Shown: piece after piece, positions 43,140 through 52,126 of the stretch
Layout: every line of letters begins with the position of its first letter
Position numbering within the stretch: the stretch's first letter is position 1
DNA from: Natrialba taiwanensis DSM 12281
GTDB lineage: Archaea > Halobacteriota > Halobacteria > Halobacteriales > Natrialbaceae
Assembly: GCF_000337595.1 (NCBI RefSeq)
Contig: NZ_AOIL01000049.1
Coordinates: 30,027-94,026 of the forward strand
DNA length: 64,000 nt
Direction of reading: 5' to 3'
The notes under the pieces: generated by a model
Seen by the model: the letters and a program-made list of their open reading frames with translations, nothing else
Told to the model about the DNA's origin: nothing
Databases searched by the model: none
Program-made: the position numbers and the translations under genes

Positions 43140-44065
43140 TGACCCGGCGACTGAGACCGGGGGCAGTTAGTCGGGGAGACCAGAGAATCGTCGGTGAGTA
43201 TCCCTCTCTCGGCAGGAGAAACCCAGTCTGTCGGTAGAACTGGATTCTCAGTCGGCCAAAACGGCAAAATTCGGATTGGGCACACGGGGTACAATGGCCG
43301 GGGTGCTCGAGGCGATCCGTCCCGACTCACCGGGCTGAATTGGTCGGGCGTTGCCGGGTAACTGGACGGCACCAACACGAACCCAATGAACGGGTCAACG
43401 AATAAGACCAATCTGTCGGTAGAACCGCCTTTTTCGCCGGACAAAATAGCCGAATTCGGATTGCGAGGGATCGGGCTTACCCCCTATTTCGTCGGGTCGA
43501 AATAGTCGGATAACACCCCGTCGACACTGGTAGTTAGTCGGGGCTTCCCGAACGTCGGCCGAGATCCTCTTCGGTATCGAACGCAGTTCTCCCTCTGTCG
43601 GCAAAACCGTTATTCCCGTCGGGTGAAACGGCCGTATTCGAATTTTAACGGGTCGGGCTGACCCCCTTATTCAGCCGGGTCGAAATAGTCGGGAACGGTC
43701 GTAATGCCACCGGCAACCACTCGAGAATTACCCGAGCTTCGCCGAGACCGGCTCTCAGTGTCAAACACGTTTGTCCGTTCTGTCGGCTAAACCGTCTTTC
43801 TCGTCGGGCGAAACGGCTGTTTCCGGTTCGTGGATAAGCAGCAGTTCACTACCTATCAGGCCGGGTCGAAATGGTCGGGGATAACTTCGATGGCACCAGC
43901 AGTTGGTCGGGGCTTACCCGACCGTCGGCCAAAACCGGCTTTCGGTATCGGATACGGTCGCTCCTGCTGTCGGCTAAACCGTCTTTTCCGCCGACCGAAA
44001 TGCTCGAATTCGGTTCGGAAGAGATCACCAACTCCAACGCCTCTCGTCGGCAAAGTTGGTCGGAG
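43140..44065. repeat. About five diverged ~185-bp tandem repeats
   Basis: The anchor TCTGTCGGYWRAACCG recurs at about 43227, 43412, 43594, 43779 and 43966, spacings 185, 182, 185 and 187 bp. Each unit also keeps CGTCGGRYGAAACGG, a GAATTCGG-type motif, GGGTCGAAATRGTCGGG and RGCAGTTRGTCGGGGC. Copies are strongly diverged from each other, so the array is old. A further partial copy precedes 43227. No convincing gene runs through it; frames open on both strands are translations of the repeat. Function unknown; candidates are replication origin iterons, partition sites or repeated RNAs. Confidence 0.75.
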
Positions 44066-44184
44066 TATTGTCGTGGAGATCGTCAATTGGTCAGTGGATC
44101 AGGATACCGATGTAGCGGTGCCAAGCTATTGGACCGACCAATCGAGAAATAAGTCGACAGTCCGGTTAGCCGACTGTAACATTG

Positions 44185-44207
44185 CTTAGACTAAGTAAAG
44201 GTTATAA
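44185..44207 (+). promoter_or_regulatory. Promoter and palindromic operator candidate of the defence-like operon
   Basis: CTTAGACTAAG at 44185-44195 is a 5-bp inverted repeat around one base, directly upstream of GTTATAA (44201-44207), a TATA-like box about 30 bp before the ATG at 44236. The palindrome overlaps the BRE position and may be the site of an autoregulator such as the AbrB-like protein encoded first. Confidence 0.45.
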
Positions 44208-44235
44208 CAGTCCGATTAAGTGATGTGAACATCTG

Positions 44236-44445
44236 ATGACTCGGAAACGAATCGGACAGAATACGGGGAACTCCGGCCGGGTAAATCTCTCTGGCCTCGA
44301 GCTGCAAAAGTTCGGGGCTGATGTCGGTGATTCGGTGAAAGTCGACATTGCCGAGTCCAAGAGCATTGCTCATGCAATGGTCGACAATAGCAACTATGGG
44401 GAATTCGTGATCGTATCAAAACCTGACTCTGAGGGAGGAGATTGA
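44236..44445 (+). CDS. Small AbrB/MazE-like protein, first gene of the defence-like operon
   Basis: A 69-residue protein. The stretch RVNLSGLELQKFGADVGDSV followed by KVDIAE has the look of a swapped-hairpin AbrB domain (loop G-D-x-V then beta strand). Its stop overlaps the ATG of the DUF499 gene by one base (TGATG), with GGAGGAG as Shine-Dalgarno inside its 3' end, so it is translationally coupled to the next gene. It probably autoregulates the operon. Such a small DNA-binding protein leading a defence operon is unusual in the DUF499 group as I know it. Confidence 0.6.
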   Translation: MTRKRIGQNTGNSGRVNLSGLELQKFGADVGDSVKVDIAESKSIAHAMVDNSNYGEFVIVSKPDSEGGD

Positions 44446-47400
44446 TGAGTAGTACCGAGTACACAGCGCTATTTGACGCCTGTACGCCCCGAGAAGACGT
44501 TCTCGAGGGGACGCTTCAGGAAGATCAGTTTGCAGCGAGTCTCGCAACCGTTGCACACTCGTCAGAGGATGCACCGCCGGTCTACAAGGATCCGTCTCTG
44601 TTCTTCGAGATGACGTATCCCACGGACGGGCTGCGTACCCTGCTCAGCAATCTTACCGGACGATTTCTCGCAGGTGGTGGGTACGAAGGCCGGTACAATA
44701 GCAGCATCCTTTGTCTCGATACCCGTTTCGGCGGTGGGAAAACGCACGACTTGATAGCATCGTACCATCTCGCGACGGACCCCACATCTATCGGCGATCT
44801 CGAGCGACACCTTCTCGAGGACGACGCGAATCTCGTCGACGACTATCACGACGCCGTCGATGACGGACTGACCGTTGATTCCGCTGTCTTTGTTGGCGGT
44901 CACGTCGACGCTCGAAACGCCCGAAGCGATCGTTCGGATCCGAACGCTCCGAATACGCGGACGATGTGGGGTGAAATCGCGTATCAGCTGTACGGCCTCG
45001 AGGGATACGAACACCTCAAAGAGTACGACCAAGAGCAGCAAGCACCCGGCGGAAACACCCTCAAGGATCTCTTTGAATACGGCGATGGGCCAGCCCTGAT
45101 CCTGATCGACGAGATCGCCGCGTATCTCGAGGCCGCGTCGGGAGTCGAGGTCGGTGACGCGACCCTCGCAAGCCAGACGCTCAGCTTCATCCTCTCGCTG
45201 CTCGAGACGGCGTCCGAGGTCGACGACGTCACTGTCGTCTACAGTATCGCCGATACCGCGTTCGAGGAGGAGGCGGAAGAAGTCAGGAATCTCGTCGACG
45301 AGCTCAACCAGATCGGGCGTCGTCAGCACAAGACGATCACGCCGACCGACGAGAGCGAGGTCGGGCAGGTGCTTCAGCATCGTCTCTTCGAGGAGATCGA
45401 CGACGAGGCAGCGGAGTCGATCGCGCAGAACTACTTCCAGTTTTACACGGAGAGCGATCGGCAGTTCCCGCAAGAAGCGACCGAAGCGAGCTACGTCAAT
45501 CGGCTGACCAGAGAGTATCCGTTCCATCCGACGGTTCTGGACACGCTGACCGAAAAGATCGACACGATTCCGCGGTTCCAGCGGACCCGCGGTGCGCTGA
45601 AACTGCTGGCTCGGGCCGTCTACTACCTCTGGAACAACCAGCCGGAGCGCTACGATCGCCATTTCGTTCGGCTGTACGATCTCACGCCGTCGGACGACGA
45701 TCCAGGCGGGAGCATCGACTCGACGCTCCACGAGACGCTCTTCGAGTTCGTCGACCTGAGTGCGGCTGTGTCGGCGGACATCTATAGCGAGGACGGGACC
45801 GCGCACGCACAACTCGAGGACCGGAAGTGGACCGAGAAGGGGATCCCACCGCTCGGGAGCCACCTGACGACGGCGGTCCTTTGGCACAGCCTCGCGTACG
45901 GTGAGCAGGCGACCGGGCTGACGCGAGCGGAACTCAACGCGACGCTGGGGCACCAGGATATCCGGTTCGACAACTACGACTCCGCACTCGAGGCACTGGC
46001 CGGCGGCGACATGACTGTCGCGTGCTACTACCTCTACGACGAGGAACGAGTGCGGTTCAAGTCCGATCCGAACCTCATCCGGATTATCGACCAGCGCGTG
46101 GACAACACGCCCGATGCGCAGGCTCGATCGCGGTTCGAGTCCCGGCTCGAGACCGAAGTCGGAACCGGCGGCTTCGAGACGGTCGTCTTCCCCGAATCGC
46201 CGGCCGATCTCCCGGACAAGATATCGAAGCCACAGCTCGCCGTCATGCACATCGACACCGCACCGGTGTCCGACGGCGGTGAGAATACACCGGAGAAGAT
46301 CCAGACGCTCTACGAGAAGTCCGCATCCAAACACGGCGGGCAGGTCCAGAGTCGAGTCTACAAGAACTACGTTCTCTTCCTCGCACCGGACAAGGAACGT
46401 ATCAAGAGTGGGATCCAGGAAGCCCGACAGCTCGAGGCGATCGAGGCGCTGCTCGACGACTCTCAGCAGACGGCGGACCTATCGAACGAGCAGATCGAGG
46501 AACTCCGGGAGCGTCGCGATCAGGCCCACGGGCTGCTCGGCGAACTCGTCCGTGGTGTCTACCGTCACCTCTACTACGTCGATCGGGACGGGCTGACCCA
46601 CATCACGATCAACGCAACCGAGGCCAACGGCGGGACGACGCTCGTAAACGCGGTCGAAGAGACCCTCGACGATCGCCTGATCAGAGCGGACGCCAGCGCG
46701 AAGGGGACGGCGTTCTTCAAACAAAAACTCTGGCAGCGGACCCAGGACAGTATGACGACCCAGCAACTGGTCACCCAGTTCGCAAAGAAACCCGGTCTTC
46801 CCTACCTCTTAAATACGAAACCGCTGCGAAAAACGGTCGAACGAATGGTCGACGACTCTGGGTACGTCTACTGGGACGGCGAAAGCGAGACCGTCTACTG
46901 GGACGGCGACGAGGACGCACAGCTGGACAACTGGGACGAGGATACACCGCTGGTCGAGTCACCCGACGTTCGAACGTCGATTCAGGACTCGGACGTGAAG
47001 ATCGGCGACGAGTACGTCGTTTACACGGATATCGAAGCGTTCCTCGAGGTGCACGCCGACTCGATCGAGGTTCCCGAACCGGTAGAGCCGGAGGGCGACG
47101 ACGAGTCGGACGACGGAGCCGAGTCGACGAGTGGAGACTCGACGGGCTCGGGTTCGAAACAGGTCGCGCTCGGAACTGACGACGAGCGAGCACAGCCCTC
47201 CGAGTGGGACCACGCAACGAGTCTGATGGCCGCCTCTCGAGCGTTCAAGGAAGTCCGCGGCGAGGCGATTTCGGCGGCCACGTCGGACGGCGATGCCGGC
47301 GTGTCGCAGGTCACGGTCGAGGTCGGCGGCGAGGATCAGCTCTCGAAGGGCTCGTTCATCGCCCAACAGAGTGCGCTCAAGAACCGGGCCGATCACGTCT

Positions 47401-47687
47401 CGGTTCGGATGCAGTACGAGACGGTGTCGGACTCGAACGCCACGTACGAGGCGACGTTCCGTGGCGGTCTCGGGGAGTTCTCTCGCGTGACGAACCAGCC
47501 GGACCCGTTCGGCGACACGGTCAGGATCGACCTGAAGTTCCGGGTTGACCTGCCGGAGCCGGAACCGATCACGGACGATGAGGACGATCTGCTGGCGGAA
47601 CTCGAGGACGCCCTCGGACAGACCAACATCGACGTGAAGGTACAGGCTCGAGGACCGACCGAGATCGTGCCAGAGGCCAAACAATGA
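44445..47687 (+). CDS. DUF499 (COG1483) AAA+ ATPase
   Basis: A 1080-residue P-loop ATPase. Walker A is DTRFGGGKTHDL near residues 92-103 and Walker B ALILIDEIAAYL near 215-226; QRTRGALKLLARAVYYLWN near 380 is a further conserved family segment. The C-terminal 200 residues contain an acidic linker (DDESDDGAESTSGDSTG) and a beta-rich region (SVRMQYETVSDSNATYEATF). DUF499 ATPases occur with DUF1156 methyltransferases and helicases in anti-phage islands; the biochemical role is not settled. ATG 44445 is preceded by GGAGGAG. Its last 4 bases overlap the next gene. GC is backbone-like, unlike the methyltransferase that follows. Confidence 0.9.
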   Translation: MSSTEYTALFDACTPREDVLEGTLQEDQFAASLATVAHSSEDAPPVYKDPSLFFEMTYPTDGLRTLLSNLTGRFLAGGGYEGRYNSSILCLDTRFGGGKTHDLIASYHLATDPTSIGDLERHLLEDDANLVDDYHDAVDDGLTVDSAVFVGGHVDARNARSDRSDPNAPNTRTMWGEIAYQLYGLEGYEHLKEYDQEQQAPGGNTLKDLFEYGDGPALILIDEIAAYLEAASGVEVGDATLASQTLSFILSLLETASEVDDVTVVYSIADTAFEEEAEEVRNLVDELNQIGRRQHKTITPTDESEVGQVLQHRLFEEIDDEAAESIAQNYFQFYTESDRQFPQEATEASYVNRLTREYPFHPTVLDTLTEKIDTIPRFQRTRGALKLLARAVYYLWNNQPERYDRHFVRLYDLTPSDDDPGGSIDSTLHETLFEFVDLSAAVSADIYSEDGTAHAQLEDRKWTEKGIPPLGSHLTTAVLWHSLAYGEQATGLTRAELNATLGHQDIRFDNYDSALEALAGGDMTVACYYLYDEERVRFKSDPNLIRIIDQRVDNTPDAQARSRFESRLETEVGTGGFETVVFPESPADLPDKISKPQLAVMHIDTAPVSDGGENTPEKIQTLYEKSASKHGGQVQSRVYKNYVLFLAPDKERIKSGIQEARQLEAIEALLDDSQQTADLSNEQIEELRERRDQAHGLLGELVRGVYRHLYYVDRDGLTHITINATEANGGTTLVNAVEETLDDRLIRADASAKGTAFFKQKLWQRTQDSMTTQQLVTQFAKKPGLPYLLNTKPLRKTVERMVDDSGYVYWDGESETVYWDGDEDAQLDNWDEDTPLVESPDVRTSIQDSDVKIGDEYVVYTDIEAFLEVHADSIEVPEPVEPEGDDESDDGAESTSGDSTGSGSKQVALGTDDERAQPSEWDHATSLMAASRAFKEVRGEAISAATSDGDAGVSQVTVEVGGEDQLSKGSFIAQQSALKNRADHVSVRMQYETVSDSNATYEATFRGGLGEFSRVTNQPDPFGDTVRIDLKFRVDLPEPEPITDDEDDLLAELEDALGQTNIDVKVQARGPTEIVPEAKQ

Positions 47688-48310
47688 CGTCACAGTCGCG
47701 TCCGGAGTCCGCGCTGTCGGCTCGAGAGCAGCCCGGTGTCAGCGGTCTCGGCAGTAGCGTCTACGGCGGTCGTCCGAACTTCGCACTCGTTCGAGATGCT
47801 GGCCCCGATGGCGGCACGCTGACGCTATACGAGTTGCTGCCTGCGGACCAGGCAACGGCCCGGCGGGAGCGACTCGAGCGCTCGAATCCGAACCAGCAAC
47901 TCGTGGCCGATTCGTTCGAGGACGTATTCGGCGAGTCGGATAGCCTCGAGGTCGACCACTGGGACTGGGACGAGTGGACGGCCGTGAAGATCAGACGGCT
48001 GTCCGGCAGTCGACTACGGTCGATCCTGCCGCTGGTTCGCGAGACGCTCGACGGGGCTGGGGTCCACGACTCGAGTGTGACGGGTTCCGGGCAAGGGGAG
48101 GTCTTCCTTCCTGAGACGGCCGGGGTTCGGCTCGCGCTGGGTTTTGTCGGCGTCAAGCCGATCCAGCGCATCGACCGGATGCGAGCGTTCTGCCGGGGTA
48201 TCGTGCGGATGAGCGATGAGGAGTGTTACTATTGGCACGCGAAGTGTCGATCTCCCTCGAGTCCAAACGGGGAGAAAGCACTGCGAATGCTACTAACAGA
48301 CCATATTTAA
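47684..48310 (+). CDS. Small partner protein between DUF499 and DUF1156 genes
   Basis: A 208-residue alpha/beta protein with an N-terminal disordered part (MTSQSRPESALSAREQPGVS) and a core with SVYGGRPNFALVRDAGPDGG, SRLRSILPLVRETLDGAGVH and the C-terminal IVRMSDEECYYWHAKC. It is locked to the ATPase by a 4-bp ATGA overlap and to the methyltransferase by a 2-bp gap. In bacterial systems the same slot is held by DUF3780; the C-terminal W/Y-rich EE-x-YYW pattern is similar in outline, but homology needs a profile search. Function unknown; a structural or regulatory subunit is likely. Confidence 0.75.
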   Translation: MTSQSRPESALSAREQPGVSGLGSSVYGGRPNFALVRDAGPDGGTLTLYELLPADQATARRERLERSNPNQQLVADSFEDVFGESDSLEVDHWDWDEWTAVKIRRLSGSRLRSILPLVRETLDGAGVHDSSVTGSGQGEVFLPETAGVRLALGFVGVKPIQRIDRMRAFCRGIVRMSDEECYYWHAKCRSPSSPNGEKALRMLLTDHI

Positions 48311-48312
48311 TC

Positions 48313-51198
48313 ATGAGTGAGCAACCGATCAAAGATACGGAAAAGTCGCTGAAACCGCTTGCTATAGAGGGGAAGTTACCGCTGAAAGCGGTTGGTATTG
48401 AAAACCTGAAAGAAGACAATCCAAAACATCTACCTCCCCATAGATATCTTCATCCGTGGTTCGCTCGTCGGCCAACACCTGCATCGCGACTTGCAATTCT
48501 TGCATCAGTTCTCCCATCTGATGTTGAATCGGATACACTATTAGATCTGATGCAGATCGGTCCGAAGGAAGACTTAGATGTGCCGATTGAGACATATGTA
48601 GAACAAAAGAAGGCAACTGAAGGCAGCCGAAGTGGGACTCTTAGTGAACACTACAAATACCCACGACCATTTGAACAATCACCAACAGATTCGGAAAAAG
48701 AGAGCCTACATCGGGAATTGAAGGAAACATGGGACGGTGAGCTTCCCACGGTTCTTGATCCAACTGCTGGTGGCGGGGTGATCCCATTTGAAGCTCTACG
48801 CTATGACCTACCGGTGAAAGCCAACGAAATTAACCCGGTTCCGGTGACAATTCTCAAAGTTTTACTTGAATATGCACCAGACGTAGGATCACTCCGTGAG
48901 GAAGTCGAAAGATGGGCGAGCAAAATCGATAGAACCGCAACTAAGCGTCTAGAACCATACTTCCCAAATACAAATCCGCAACAAAGTGTTGATTGTTATA
49001 TTAGTACGCATACTATTACATGTCCAACCTGTGGATCAGATATTCCACTTATCCGAAATTGGCATGCAAAAACTAAGAAAGCAGGAACAGAAGTTGTTGT
49101 AAAGCCGAACTTTGACGAGGATGGTACAATCAGCTATGAGTGTCTTGAATCACCAACAAGCGAAGAGTTAGATGGATTGGACCCAAAAGATGGTCCCATC
49201 TCTCGAGGTGGAAATGCACAGTGTGTTGCTTGTGACGTTGTTTGCGAAGCAGAGAAGATCCAGGAAAAATACCAAAATGGTGATTTCAAATTCGATATTT
49301 ATGCTGTTAAATATTTCTCACCTGATGGTCAGTCACACATCCGGTCGCCAACATCTGCGGATTATGATGCACTTGAACAGGCAGAGGAAGAAATAGAATC
49401 TAATTATGAACTTGCAACGCTACTATCAACCGAAATACCGAAAGGAGCAAAGACAAATGAGCCAATTTCGTATGGAATGACCGAGTGGCGAGATATCTTC
49501 AATCCTCGCCAACTCATCTCTCATTACACGTACTGGGACGCATTTGAAGAACACAAGCCTAAAATCCGCGAAGAATACGACGAAAAGACTTCTGAAGCGA
49601 TTCTATCGTTATTGGCCTTAGTTTCTGGAAAGTTGGTTGACTATAACTCGCGAATGACACCATGGCAAGCGAGTCGGGGTTACCCAGCAAACGTAAGTGG
49701 TGGGAAGAATCTGACGTTACAACGCTCTTTTGCTGACCTCAACATGTCTGTTGGAGGAATGGGAGGGTACAAAGCAACGATTGACAAAATCCTTGATTCC
49801 TATGAGAAGATAGTTTCCTACTTGGACGCCGATACGCCAAGTGGAGATGTTCAAAACGGTGATGCCGCTGATCTCCCCTACGACCCCAATAGTATCCAAT
49901 CAGTTGTAATAGATCCTCCCTATTATAGCAGTGTTATGTATTCTGAACTTTCTGACCTTTATTATGTTTGGATTCGGAAATACCTCAATGATGTAGTTCC
50001 TGATGTGTTCAACACCCCACTCACCGAAAAGTCTGAAGAAGCTGTTGCGAACACAAGTCAATTTGATTCTGTATCTAGTGAAAACTCGTCAAAGCGCAAT
50101 CTCGCCAATGAGTTCTATGAGAAAAAGATGAGCGATATTTTCTCTGAACTTTATCGTGTACTGGAACCAGGCGGTGTTATGACGGTAATGTTTACTCACA
50201 AAGAAACCGATGCATGGGATACCCTCACTATGTCTCTGATTAAATCGGGATTTGTTATTACCTCTACTCATCCAATTACAAGTGAGATGCCCCAACGAGT
50301 CTCAATGCAGGGCAATGCCTCAGCTGATAGTACACTTCTACTCACGGGTCGAAAGCCTCACAAAGAACGTGAACCTGAGAATGCGCCCCCTTCCCTTTGG
50401 AGTGATGTCAAGTCTGACACTCGGGAAGTTGCAAAAGAAGCAGCCCGCGATCTCATCGATTCCGGAATGAGCCTTACAAAAACCGACATCATTATCAGCG
50501 CCTTTGGACCAACACTTCGTGTTTTCACAGATGCGTATCCGGTCGTTGACGACGAAGATAATGAAGTTCCACCACGACGTGCTCTCGAGGAGGCCCGCGA
50601 AGCTGTAACCCAGGTCCTCGTCGACGAATACCTCGAGGCTGAGGGGATCGACGAACTCGACGACGTCACGGAGTGGTATATCCTCTGCTGGCTCGTCCAC
50701 GAGTCCGAGACGTTCTCCTACGACGAGGGCCACCAGCTCGGGCTCGGGATCGGTGTCGACATCGACGAAATCAAGCGCAGCACCAAGACCTGGCGCAAGA
50801 GCCGGGGTGACATCTCCCTTCGTGGCCACGATGGTCGCGTCCAGAACATCAACGAGAAACCCGAGGACCGCTCGAGTCGCATCCCCGTGAATCCGGACGA
50901 CCTCTCCTTCAGCCTCGCGCTGGACAAGATCCACGCAGCGATGCACGTCTACGATGTCCAGGGCGAGAGTGCCTGCTGTGACTGGCTTCGAGAGCGGAAC
51001 TTCGACACCGACTCGACGTTCAAGTCGACCCTCAAGGCGCTGCTCCAAGTGCTGCCCCACGATCACGACGACTGGGAACTCGCCCGGGATCTCGCAGCCG
51101 GACGAACTCGAGACGTTCTGGATCTCGAGTTCAGTCCGAACGTCTTCGCTGATCACGACGATAAGACTATGCAGAGCGAACTCACAGACCATCAATAA
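48313..51198 (+). CDS. DUF1156 Zn-ribbon DNA methyltransferase (COG1743)
   Basis: A 961-residue SAM-dependent DNA methyltransferase, likely N6-adenine or N4-cytosine. PPHRYLHPWFARRPTPASRL at 36-55 is the DUF1156 signature; SAM motif I is LDPTAGGGVIPFEALR near 150; a zinc ribbon has TCPTCGSD near 237 and CVACDVVC near 303; the catalytic DPPY motif is VIDPPYYSSVMYSEL near 533. Base composition changes sharply: bases 48313 to about 50575 are AT-rich with unusual codons, and the last ~620 bp are as GC-rich as the neighbours, implying recombination inside the gene. ATG 48313 follows the partner gene by 2 bp. It probably marks host DNA so the helicase/ATPase act on unmodified DNA. Confidence 0.92.
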   Translation: MSEQPIKDTEKSLKPLAIEGKLPLKAVGIENLKEDNPKHLPPHRYLHPWFARRPTPASRLAILASVLPSDVESDTLLDLMQIGPKEDLDVPIETYVEQKKATEGSRSGTLSEHYKYPRPFEQSPTDSEKESLHRELKETWDGELPTVLDPTAGGGVIPFEALRYDLPVKANEINPVPVTILKVLLEYAPDVGSLREEVERWASKIDRTATKRLEPYFPNTNPQQSVDCYISTHTITCPTCGSDIPLIRNWHAKTKKAGTEVVVKPNFDEDGTISYECLESPTSEELDGLDPKDGPISRGGNAQCVACDVVCEAEKIQEKYQNGDFKFDIYAVKYFSPDGQSHIRSPTSADYDALEQAEEEIESNYELATLLSTEIPKGAKTNEPISYGMTEWRDIFNPRQLISHYTYWDAFEEHKPKIREEYDEKTSEAILSLLALVSGKLVDYNSRMTPWQASRGYPANVSGGKNLTLQRSFADLNMSVGGMGGYKATIDKILDSYEKIVSYLDADTPSGDVQNGDAADLPYDPNSIQSVVIDPPYYSSVMYSELSDLYYVWIRKYLNDVVPDVFNTPLTEKSEEAVANTSQFDSVSSENSSKRNLANEFYEKKMSDIFSELYRVLEPGGVMTVMFTHKETDAWDTLTMSLIKSGFVITSTHPITSEMPQRVSMQGNASADSTLLLTGRKPHKEREPENAPPSLWSDVKSDTREVAKEAARDLIDSGMSLTKTDIIISAFGPTLRVFTDAYPVVDDEDNEVPPRRALEEAREAVTQVLVDEYLEAEGIDELDDVTEWYILCWLVHESETFSYDEGHQLGLGIGVDIDEIKRSTKTWRKSRGDISLRGHDGRVQNINEKPEDRSSRIPVNPDDLSFSLALDKIHAAMHVYDVQGESACCDWLRERNFDTDSTFKSTLKALLQVLPHDHDDWELARDLAAGRTRDVLDLEFSPNVFADHDDKTMQSELTDHQ

Positions 51199-51263
51199 AC
51201 AACAGAATCACGATCTGGATTGTCCTATATTTCTTAAACAGATATCAGAATATAATGGCCCTA

Positions 51264-52124
51264 TTATTTTATTTCCGAGTCAAATATGGCTCGGAATAGT
51301 TGACGCCGGTTATTCTTTTTATCTTTGTATCCATTCCGGCCATGTGAGATCTTATGATTCGCAACAATCAGTAGATCACCAGAGTTAAGATTAAACTCGG
51401 TGTAAAATTTACTACTGTTTTCCAATTTATCATTCATCCAATTTAGTGCTGCCTGGAGATGTTCTACTTCGTTAACATTCCATTCTGACGTGTTATCCAA
51501 TGAGAACCTGTTCACAAGCCCATATCGGTTAATATCGAAAGCCGGTCCAGTTACAGACGTACCAGATCGGTCTACGTCACTTCGAGTGAGTGCCTGCTCT
51601 GAGGATAGTGCATTTGCTAACGTCGGCTGTTCACGTGCAAGTTGACAGAATGCACTTACAGAATTGAATATCCGGCTTTCTCCACCACTCTCAGCTTGAG
51701 AGCGACATAACATCATCGTCGTTGGTATAGTACCAATTGGCTCAAGCGTCCCATCAACATGAACTGCTTGCTCCTCGTTAGAGAAGAACCCTTCATGATT
51801 TCCACCAGTGTTCTTTCCGCCCCCTATTTGATTAATCCCAAACTCGTCATGTAAACTCCTGTCATTTGAATATGAAGATGGAACAAATGCTGAATCAAAT
51901 CCGAATTCTTGTGCGACCTTCGCCAGTTCTTTTCTAGGCTGGTTAATATCACCGATAGTCATTTTCGCAAAACCTAGCTCTCTATATGTATATAGTACAG
52001 ATTGTTTGAACCCATCAGATGATGGATCAAACTTTCCAATGTCGGCTTTCTTAGTCACAGATTGATTGTACTGAGCATGACAAACAGGGTCTAGATCGAT
52101 GTTTGAGAGATCACTAATTTCCAT
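51264..52124 (-). CDS. TauD/clavaminate-synthase-like Fe(II)/2-oxoglutarate dioxygenase
   Basis: A 286-residue oxygenase. The first metal pair is HVDGTLEPIG (His122, Asp124); the distal His and the 2-oxoglutarate Arg lie in SHGRNGYKDKKNNRRQLFR (about His261 and Arg274). The H-G-R spacing is closest to clavaminate synthase/asparagine-oxygenase types that hydroxylate amino acids or peptides. The gene is AT-rich and on the opposite strand to the defence-like genes, two bases downstream of the membrane protein. I infer a recently acquired two-gene insert. It is not a TET/JBP-type base hydroxylase by motif. Confidence 0.85.
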   Translation of the reverse strand: MEISDLSNIDLDPVCHAQYNQSVTKKADIGKFDPSSDGFKQSVLYTYRELGFAKMTIGDINQPRKELAKVAQEFGFDSAFVPSSYSNDRSLHDEFGINQIGGGKNTGGNHEGFFSNEEQAVHVDGTLEPIGTIPTTMMLCRSQAESGGESRIFNSVSAFCQLAREQPTLANALSSEQALTRSDVDRSGTSVTGPAFDINRYGLVNRFSLDNTSEWNVNEVEHLQAALNWMNDKLENSSKFYTEFNLNSGDLLIVANHKISHGRNGYKDKKNNRRQLFRAIFDSEIK

Positions 52125-52126
52125 TG

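Noticed and set aside
42992-43444. 150-codon reverse frame at the edge of the repeat array
   Set aside because: Pro/Ser/Arg-rich and crosses repeat units; unlike haloarchaeal proteins.
43140-44065. CRISPR array
   Set aside because: Repeat period is about 185 bp with diverged copies; no short identical repeats with unique spacers and no cas genes.
43830-44189. 119-codon forward frame in the repeat array
   Set aside because: It is a translation of the repeat itself, Arg/Ser-rich with no conserved character between copies.
44562-46334. 590-codon frame antisense to the DUF499 gene
   Set aside because: Shadow of the ATPase gene; no motif and no promoter.
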